Of a DNA stretch of 64,000 nucleotides, positions 58,603-64,000 are shown in pieces. Source of the DNA: Bacillus sp. S3 (lineage in GTDB: Bacteria > Bacillota > Bacilli > Bacillales > Cytobacillaceae). The notes under the pieces were generated by a model that saw nothing but the letters and a program-made list of their open reading frames with translations, was not told where the DNA came from and searched no databases. The translations under genes and the position numbers were made by a program. Each line of letters starts with the position of its first letter. Position 1 is the stretch's first letter. The stretch covers positions 1,919,501 through 1,983,500 of the forward strand of contig NZ_CP039727.1 of NCBI RefSeq assembly GCF_005154805.1. Direction: 5' to 3'.

Positions 58603-60048
58603 CTATTTTGAATAAGAAGGTTTAAGCTGTAACGCCTTCACTTTCAATTTTGACAACTTATTATCAAGGTCCGGCAACTCACCACCAAGCCCTTGCAATT
58701 CACCGCCAACAAAATTCCCCAGTTCATTGCCGATCTCTTGCAGAAGCTCGCCCCAAATGATCATAAAACCCCCGGATTCCGTATCATAGTAGATGTACCA
58801 GTTTTCCGTGGATACGTCCTGTTTTTCGCTGAGTGCCTTGTCCACATCAGCTCTTAACTCGTCGGCCGTTCCCTGGAGGCCAAGCGCAATGACTACGTCA
58901 ACAGCCAAATCCTTTTGAGGCTTCTGGAAAGTGGCTAACCCCTTTGGTGTTGCAACGGATGTGATGGTCTCCTCGTCGTTGCCGAAAAAGTACATGTAGA
59001 AATTGTTCAGATAATCGTATAGAGGGATGCAGTAGACCCCGTACTGGCTGGCAATCTCATTCAATTTTTCAATATAAGGGTCATTGAAAATTAAACCGCC
59101 GTCCGGGCCAAGCTCTTTCCCATCGATTGTTGTGTTAACCGCCATCGCACCACTCGGGTAGAAGTAATACACTTGATAGCCAATGAATTGCCAGCCCGTC
59201 AACATCGCTCCGGAATCCTCATTCAAGTAATATGTGGTGTTCCCTAGATGCAGCCAGCCTTTATGCATTGCACCTGACGTGCTCAAGTAATACCAGGTGC
59301 TGCCCGAAGTAAGCCAGCCCGTCTTCATGACGCCTTTTGAATCAAGGTAATACCAATTCCCCCTGTTCAATAGCCAGCCTTTCTTAGGACCGTTTGTGTC
59401 ATAGTAGTACCACTTGCCTTCATGCTTGATCCAGCCAGTTTTCATCGCCCCAGTTGATTCAAAAAAATAAGTGACACCGCTAACGGTCCATGGCGCCGAC
59501 CGCATCGCGCCGCTTGCTTCAAGGTAGTACCATTTGCCCTTATCCTTTAGCCAGCCGGTTTTCATCGCGCCGCTCATGTCAAGGAAATACCAGGTGCCCT
59601 TGTCCAAAGCCCAGCCTGTCTTCATCTCACCGCTCGGCGATAGGAGGTACCAGCGGCCGTTCCATTTCAGCCAGCCGGTTTGCATAACACCCTTCCCGTC
59701 AAGGTAATACCAGTCTTTCAAATAATGCAGCCAGCCCTTGTGAGGCGTTTTGAAGCCTGGTTGATAGTAATACCATTTGCCACCGCTTGCCTTCCAACCC
59801 TTGACCGTTTTCAGGAACGAATCATAGTATTGCTTCGAAATACCGCACGGCACACCATTCTTGTCGGGATCAAGGTTGTACGGGTCATTCGTCGCACTGA
59901 AGCCATTTGTGTACCAGAACACCAGCGGATCAGTTGGATGGGAAAATCTGTCACAGGGATGCATGCCGCCGTTAGCGGCCGAAGCCTGCGAGTGAACTCC
60001 CCAGATAAAAAATAACGCAAAAAACGCAGAAATTAGGTACTTTTTCAT
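58603..60048 (-). CDS. Secreted cell-wall-binding repeat protein with an excalibur-like N-terminal motif
   Basis: A 481-residue exported protein. Signal peptide ends near residue 24 (HSQASA-ANG). Next comes a short region with DLDPDKNGVPCG-like spacing (DPDKNGVPCG), resembling the excalibur calcium motif. Residues about 85-305 hold eleven repeats of about 20 residues of choline-binding/CW type, for example GWLKDKGKWYYLEASGAMRS and GWLLNRGNWYYLDSKGVMKT. The last 175 residues are of unknown fold. AAGGGG precedes the start. DNA is GC-richer than the backbone, which suggests acquisition. Probably attached to wall polymers; no catalytic domain recognised. Confidence 0.85.
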   Translation of the reverse strand: MKKYLISAFFALFFIWGVHSQASAANGGMHPCDRFSHPTDPLVFWYTNGFSATNDPYNLDPDKNGVPCGISKQYYDSFLKTVKGWKASGGKWYYYQPGFKTPHKGWLHYLKDWYYLDGKGVMQTGWLKWNGRWYLLSPSGEMKTGWALDKGTWYFLDMSGAMKTGWLKDKGKWYYLEASGAMRSAPWTVSGVTYFFESTGAMKTGWIKHEGKWYYYDTNGPKKGWLLNRGNWYYLDSKGVMKTGWLTSGSTWYYLSTSGAMHKGWLHLGNTTYYLNEDSGAMLTGWQFIGYQVYYFYPSGAMAVNTTIDGKELGPDGGLIFNDPYIEKLNEIASQYGVYCIPLYDYLNNFYMYFFGNDEETITSVATPKGLATFQKPQKDLAVDVVIALGLQGTADELRADVDKALSEKQDVSTENWYIYYDTESGGFMIIWGELLQEIGNELGNFVGGELQGLGGELPDLDNKLSKLKVKALQLKPSYSK

Positions 60049-60346
60049 AGTGGCCCCTTAAATTTTTGTCTATTATTATCTAAATATACAATATTTTCAA
60101 ATAGAAAGATAGAGAAGGCTGGATCTTATTTGTGGAGGAATTAAAAAGGTTCACAAAATTTTCTTTAAATCGAATTGGAAATCAATTTAAAATGTTACGG
60201 CCATCTAGAAATTTCAAAACAGTCCTCGAATCTTGACAAAAGCTATAATAGACCAACTTATGAGCAAAACATAGCAGATGTTTTAACTTTTTCAAACAAT
60301 TTCTATGGTTATTTGGTCTTTGGTTGATTTCACTTAAATGCTATTT
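60049..60346. other. Intergenic stretch between two minus-strand genes
   Basis: About 298 AT-rich bases. It holds the leader of the cell-wall-binding gene on the minus strand, and no open frame of note. A TATAAT is present near 60244 on the + strand without a matching gene. Confidence 0.4.
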
Positions 60347-61144
60347 CTAAAAGCCAACAGTGTTACAAAATTCTTCGTAAAGTGCATCATAATACCGCCG
60401 GGTAAATGATTGATCTAGGATTCCATAAAGGTATGCGATGGGATTTTTTACGGCAAGGGTCAATTTCATCTTCCGAATCAGCTGTTTAAAGGATGCAATG
60501 GCTACTTCAAGTATCCGATCTGTTTCGTTTTCGCTATTATTGCGATAGGCAGCAATTTGTGTCCTATGCCAGTACTCTTCAATCGTCTTTGCCTCTGGGA
60601 AGAAATATTTAACTAATTGGACAAACGCCTGTGGAACACGGCTGCTCACATAGGTATGATCCAATTCAAACGGTTCTTCTTTACGTTTTTTATTCTTTTG
60701 ATCTTTTTCAGTTTTAAAAAGATTACTAGTTTCTTTTGGCTGGTCCATTATTTCCTGTTTAGGTAGTTCATTGGAAGGAAAACGATTAAATACATACAAA
60801 TTACTAGACTGCGAGCCATTCCTTCTTTCGGTTTCATAGACCGTAATGAATCCCAGGTCTTTGGCTTTTAAGACCATTCGTTTAAACGTTGAGCGAGAAA
60901 TGCTATTGTCATGGAATTCATCGTGAATGGCCTTAAGAATCGTTCCGATTTTGGCATTGGCAACGCCAGGGAACTTTGCTGCAAATCGAATCAGCCGCTT
61001 TAATCCAATCAATTCACCTTTTGAAAAATCGTCCTTATGTTTCAGCATCCACCTTTCGATATGGTGGTTAAATTCTGTCAGATTAGCAAATTGTGAAAAC
61101 TCCTCAAACCGTTCAATGCACCCAGATTTTAACCTCATAATCAT
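60347..61144 (-). CDS. Helix-turn-helix domain protein of unknown function
   Basis: A 265-residue basic protein. The N-terminal half looks like a DNA-binding winged helix (LKRLIRFAAKFPGVANAKIG; then ISRSTFKRMVLKAKDLGFIT), the middle is a charged linker rich in Lys and Glu, and the C-terminal half is helical (VQLVKYFFPEAKTIEEYWHR). The layout recalls replication-initiator or DnaD-like plasmid proteins, but I cannot assign a family. Several AT-rich palindromes lie just upstream. No clear ribosome binding site before the start (ATG 61144 or 61138). Confidence 0.7.
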   Translation of the reverse strand: MIMRLKSGCIERFEEFSQFANLTEFNHHIERWMLKHKDDFSKGELIGLKRLIRFAAKFPGVANAKIGTILKAIHDEFHDNSISRSTFKRMVLKAKDLGFITVYETERRNGSQSSNLYVFNRFPSNELPKQEIMDQPKETSNLFKTEKDQKNKKRKEEPFELDHTYVSSRVPQAFVQLVKYFFPEAKTIEEYWHRTQIAAYRNNSENETDRILEVAIASFKQLIRKMKLTLAVKNPIAYLYGILDQSFTRRYYDALYEEFCNTVGF

Positions 61145-61440
61145 GCGCCACGTTTATTATTTTCATTTTGGCCGTTTACTCTTTTCCGGCACTTCTAAGA
61201 TATCGGGTTTGGCCACAGGAATCGAATCACTAATATTCAAATTTGAAGCCAATTTTGATGCGAAAATGCAATTTTTCGCTCCAAAATTGATTTTTGATGG
61301 CGATTTTAACGATTTTCGTCATTTTTTATATCATTTTCGGAAGGGGGCTTTTTGGTGTATATAACTAAAAAATGGGATTTTTGAATAGGAGTCGAAAATA
61401 CTCAGGGTTTAGAAAAGATCAATATATCGCTCAACCCCTA

Positions 61441-61537
61441 AATGGGCGAATTTCTATGTTCAATGAGCGAATTCTGCCATTCAATGGGCGAATTTCTATG
61501 TTCAATGGGCGAATTTCGCCATTTAATGAGCGAATCC
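61441..61537 (+). repeat. 21-bp tandem repeat array (4.6 units)
   Basis: Units start at 61441, 61462, 61483, 61504 and a partial at 61525, all exactly 21 bases (type AATGGGCGAATTTCTATGTTC). It matches the array at 53327-53400 in the opposite orientation, flanks included. It is part of a 684-base gap between the HTH gene and the PHP gene; the remainder is AT-rich with the promoter region of the PHP gene. Confidence 0.88.
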
Positions 61538-61734
61538 AAAATAAGTAACAATTCTTTTGAATAAAGCCAAAAGTAAAAAACAAAATAGAAAATCCTGAGT
61601 CTTTGCAGAATTAAAAGTAAAAATAAATTTGCAATCGTTTATTTCCATTTTCGAAACCAGTAAAACCACTAAAAATTTCCTATTATTTATACTATAAGTT
61701 ACTAAAAGTAGGACTTTTGGTTGATTTTTCTGAA

Positions 61735-61762
61735 TTTACATTAAATTTACGGAATATCCATA
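61735..61762 (+). promoter_or_regulatory. Candidate PhoP (Pho) box of the PHP-family gene
   Basis: TTTACA (61735-61740), five bases, TTTACG (61746-61751), five bases, weaker TCCATA (61757-61762). The 11-base period is that of PhoP direct repeats (TTWACA-N5). Two good repeats, so moderate support only. Confidence 0.4.
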
Positions 61763-61828
61763 AAGCCCTAATAAAACTAGATTAATATTTTAACTGTTAG
61801 AACAAGTTTATTAGGGGGAGAAGGAAAA

Positions 61829-63364
61829 ATGAAAACTCGTTTTAAGAAGGCAATACCTTTAATCGCAACGACTGTTCTTGCTACAACTGCTCTTACCACC
61901 CAAACATTATTTAATGAGGGGGGGAATCCAAAAGCAGGTGCACAATCATTGTCAAAAGAAGAAGTGAAAAAGAATGGTGCATCTTGGCTTGCAGGTGATC
62001 ATCACGTACATAGTGAATGGAGTGTTGGTTGGGACAATTCTACAAATCCTCCAACTCCTATTAGGGGTGGAGATGCGATCTATCCAATCACCAAAAATGC
62101 TGAAAATGGTAAAAAGTATGGACTTGATTGGATGATGACAACCGACCATGGGGGTCCTAACCATTCTAAAGTCAACTTAGAACAGGCCTATCCTGAATTA
62201 TTAAAATCCCGTGCAGCTGTTCCTGACGTTCTTCAATTCTATGGAATGGAGTTTGATACACCAGGAGCTGACCATAGCACGCTCATGATCCCAAAAAGCG
62301 AAGATGAATCACAAATGCTCTATGACATTGAAAGCAAGTTCAATTCTCGTGATGCGTATCCAAATGACCCAAGCCGTAACACGGAATCAAAAATGATTGA
62401 AGCACTTAACTATATGAAACAAATGGATAAGCTTCCTATTCATATTGCTCACCATGCTTCCCGTTCAGCAAAAGGTATTGGGGAATTTGGATCAACTACA
62501 CCGCAAGAAATTCGTAATTGGAATGAAACTGCACCCAATATCTCGATTGGTATGGAAGGAGCTCCTGGTCACCAAGCTGCTGCAATCAAACGCGATGGCA
62601 CACTAAATCCTAATGGGTCACGTGGGTCATACGGAAACGTAAATGCACCAACTATGGGTGGTTTTGACCAAATGACTGCTATCGTTGGCGGTTTCTGGGA
62701 TTCGATGTTAGGGGAAGGAAGACACTTCTGGATTACCGCTACATCTGACTCACATGTTAACTGGCGTGACGGTGGAAGCGACTTCTGGCCTGGTGAATAT
62801 TCTAAAACATATGTAAAAGCAGAGAAAAATTATGAAAATGTAATGGAAAACCTTCGCAAAGGAAATGTATTTGTAACAACAGGTGACCTGATCTCAGAAC
62901 TTGATGTGAAAGTACAAGCTGGAGGGAAATCACCATTGCATGCTAAGGCAAAGGGAAATAGTGCAACCATCGGTGAAACACTTACACTTCCAGGTAAGAA
63001 ATCTGATGTAACGGTAACAGTTCGCATCAAAGATCCAAAAGCTGCGAACGCTAATGGGGATAAGCCAAATGTTAAACGTGTGGACTTAATCATGGGAGAA
63101 GTGAATGGAAAAGTCGAAGACGTCTCTACTGCTTCTAATCCTACAACAAAAGTTGTGAAGCGTTTCACTGAAAACGATTGGAAACAAGACGGTGAATACA
63201 TCACGATTACTTATACTTTAAAAGATGTGGATAAAGATAGCTACATTCGTTTACGTGGTACAAACACAGACCAATTAGAACCGGCAGCAGATCCTAAGGG
63301 TGAGAACCCATGGAATGATCTTTGGTTCTATTCCAACCCAATTTTCATGAATTCAAATAAATAA
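61829..63364 (+). CDS. Secreted PHP-domain / CehA-McbA-like metallohydrolase
   Basis: A 511-residue exported protein. The signal peptide covers about residues 1-38. The PHP metal ligands are visible: GDHHVHSEWS (about 56-65), TTDHGGPNH (about 107), GMEFDTPGADHS, IAHHASRS and TSDSHVNW (about 308). After residue 350 a beta-rich domain follows (VTVTVRIKDPKA; YITITYTLKDVDKDSYIRLR), ending in a FYSNPIF-type motif seen in CehA/McbA-like enzymes. Probably an extracellular phosphoesterase or hydrolase. GGGGGAGAAGG precedes ATG 61829. Possibly induced by phosphate starvation. Confidence 0.82.
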   Translation: MKTRFKKAIPLIATTVLATTALTTQTLFNEGGNPKAGAQSLSKEEVKKNGASWLAGDHHVHSEWSVGWDNSTNPPTPIRGGDAIYPITKNAENGKKYGLDWMMTTDHGGPNHSKVNLEQAYPELLKSRAAVPDVLQFYGMEFDTPGADHSTLMIPKSEDESQMLYDIESKFNSRDAYPNDPSRNTESKMIEALNYMKQMDKLPIHIAHHASRSAKGIGEFGSTTPQEIRNWNETAPNISIGMEGAPGHQAAAIKRDGTLNPNGSRGSYGNVNAPTMGGFDQMTAIVGGFWDSMLGEGRHFWITATSDSHVNWRDGGSDFWPGEYSKTYVKAEKNYENVMENLRKGNVFVTTGDLISELDVKVQAGGKSPLHAKAKGNSATIGETLTLPGKKSDVTVTVRIKDPKAANANGDKPNVKRVDLIMGEVNGKVEDVSTASNPTTKVVKRFTENDWKQDGEYITITYTLKDVDKDSYIRLRGTNTDQLEPAADPKGENPWNDLWFYSNPIFMNSNK

Positions 63365-63385
63365 TTCAGGGAAAACAGAAGTCTT

Positions 63386-63415
63386 GACGAGGGGCATTAA
63401 AAACTCCTCGTCTTT
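63386..63415 (+). terminator. Hairpin after the PHP-family gene
   Basis: GACGAGG / CTCCTCGTC stem, followed by TTTCC; weak T run, so it may only partly stop transcription into the next gene. Confidence 0.55.
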
Positions 63416-63475
63416 CCGTTATCTTTAGTCAACACATCTCTTGAAAGTAAACATAAGAAATGGACGTGGATTTTA

Positions 63476-64000
63476 ATGAAAAAATTATGGTTCTGTATCT
63501 TGCTCATCTTCCTTCCACTGGGTTCTTTCCTTTCATCCCCAGCCTCTGCCCATACCAATAACAGTGAAGGTTTTTCTACCATAGAAGTCAATGAGAAAAC
63601 ATTAGATTATAAATTAAAGCTAGATTTAGAGGAACTGGGTCATGCTCTTAATAAGGAAACAGATCAAAAACAAGTAATTGATAACCAAGTTGTACAAGGA
63701 TATATCAATTCCCATATAAAACTTTATGCGGACAGCCAACTTATTGAAGGCCGAGTAGAAAAAAATGATATAGAAATGATTGAGGAAAGACCATTTGCGG
63801 TTATTAACTTAGCGTATAGTATAGAACATAAACCAGAAAAATTAGTGGTCGAGTATAATATGTTTTTGGATGATTCTGACCCAAGCCATGCGAATTATGC
63901 AACGGTTAAATTGAATGGGAAACAACAAGAAAAGGTTTTAACCTTCGAATCAAGAGAATTAGAAATTGGAGAAATAAGTTTTCTACAGAACGTAAAACAG
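63476..64000 (+). CDS. Secreted or membrane protein, 3' truncated by the window end (possible HupE/UreJ-type N-terminal domain)
   Basis: A frame open from ATG 63476 to the window end, 175 codons without stop. A clear signal peptide (LWFCILLIFLPLGSFLSSPA, cleavage near SAHT) is followed by a hydrophilic domain (FSTIEVNEKTLDYKLKLDLE; then EYNMFLDDSDPSHANYATVK). A signal peptide, an N-terminal AHT and such a beta-rich ectodomain resemble the start of HupE/UreJ-like membrane proteins of Bacillus, but the membrane part is not visible, so the family is a guess. Same strand and 112 bases after the PHP gene, so perhaps co-expressed. Confidence 0.6.
   Translation, partial: MKKLWFCILLIFLPLGSFLSSPASAHTNNSEGFSTIEVNEKTLDYKLKLDLEELGHALNKETDQKQVIDNQVVQGYINSHIKLYADSQLIEGRVEKNDIEMIEERPFAVINLAYSIEHKPEKLVVEYNMFLDDSDPSHANYATVKLNGKQQEKVLTFESRELEIGEISFLQNVKQ

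Noticed and set aside
60230..60250. TTGACA and TATAAT close together
   Set aside because: The two hexamers are only a few bases apart, not 17, so they cannot form one promoter, and no gene on the + strand follows.
60927..61364. 145-codon open frame on the + strand
   Set aside because: Most of it is antisense to the HTH-protein gene; the remainder is AT-rich promoter-like sequence.
61441..61537. Possible CRISPR or iteron array
   Set aside because: A 21-bp unit repeats without spacers; the copies also occur in inverted orientation at 53327, not near a replication gene start in the same way.

Overview
The window comes from a low-GC, endospore-forming member of the Bacillaceae (a Bacillus or Neobacillus-type genome). 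The evidence is gene order: nusA-ylxR-ylxQ-infB-ylxP-rbfA-truB-ribF-rpsO-pnp-ylxY-mlpA-ymxH-spoVFAB-asd-dapGA-rnjB-tepA-ylzJ-spoIIIE, then the ymf block-pgsA-cinA-recA-rny-ymdB-spoVS-korAB-miaB-ricA-cotE. This is essentially the B. subtilis or B. cereus chromosome backbone read in one direction. Nearly all backbone genes are on the + strand with strong AGGAGG-type ribosome binding sites. Sporulation functions (dipicolinate synthase, SpoIIIE, SpoVS, CotE) are spread through it. The species assignment is inference; no rRNA is present.

Region 1 (1-9.3 kb) is translation and RNA metabolism: the end of nusA, the RNA-binding proteins YlxR and YlxQ, IF2, ribosome maturation (RbfA), tRNA pseudouridylation (TruB), flavin cofactor synthesis (RibF), S15 and PNPase. 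Region 2 (9.3-17.3 kb) holds a degenerate polysaccharide deacetylase (YlxY), an M16 peptidase, YmxH, and the aspartate pathway. The aspartate genes (asd, dapG, dapA) supply dihydrodipicolinate to SpoVFAB, which makes spore dipicolinic acid. Region 3 (17.3-29 kb) has RNase J2, the ClpP-like TepA, the DNA translocase SpoIIIE, a GntR/UTRA regulator and a four-gene guanosine-type ABC importer (nupNOPQ). Region 4 (29-38.5 kb) has the EF-P modification genes (ymfF, ymfH, ymfI), ymfJ, ymfK, RodZ, PgsA, CinA and RecA. Region 5 (38.5-48 kb) has RNase Y, YmdB, SpoVS, 2-oxoacid:ferredoxin oxidoreductase KorAB, MiaB, RicA and CotE.

Region 6 (48-64 kb) is accessory. The mutSL genes that follow cotE in B. 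subtilis are not reached. Instead there is a mixed set: a GNAT acetyltransferase, a kinase-like protein, a flavin reductase, an ABC ATPase, a LysE exporter, a secreted or anchored nuclease with an excalibur motif, an IS256-family insertion sequence, a YtkA-SCO fusion lipoprotein, an AI-2E-type permease, a nitrilase, a cell-wall-binding repeat protein, an HTH protein, a secreted PHP-family metallohydrolase behind a candidate Pho box, and a truncated secreted or membrane protein at the window end.

Non-coding structure is rich. There are two copies of a ~185-bp terminal-inverted-repeat element, one with a perfect 8-bp target duplication. A 52-bp minisatellite lies between cinA and recA. Two 21-bp-period arrays in opposite orientation bracket about 8 kb of the accessory region. 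A dispersed short repeat is planted next to stop codons, and a 60-nt near-perfect hairpin lies inside the IS element. Candidate regulatory sites include two sigma-K promoters, a LexA-like box at recA, a cre site on the korAB start site and a Pho box. No CRISPR array, tRNA or rRNA was seen. I did not find a clear wholly new multi-gene system; the most interesting candidates are the repeat architectures and the PHP/secreted-protein pair at the right end.
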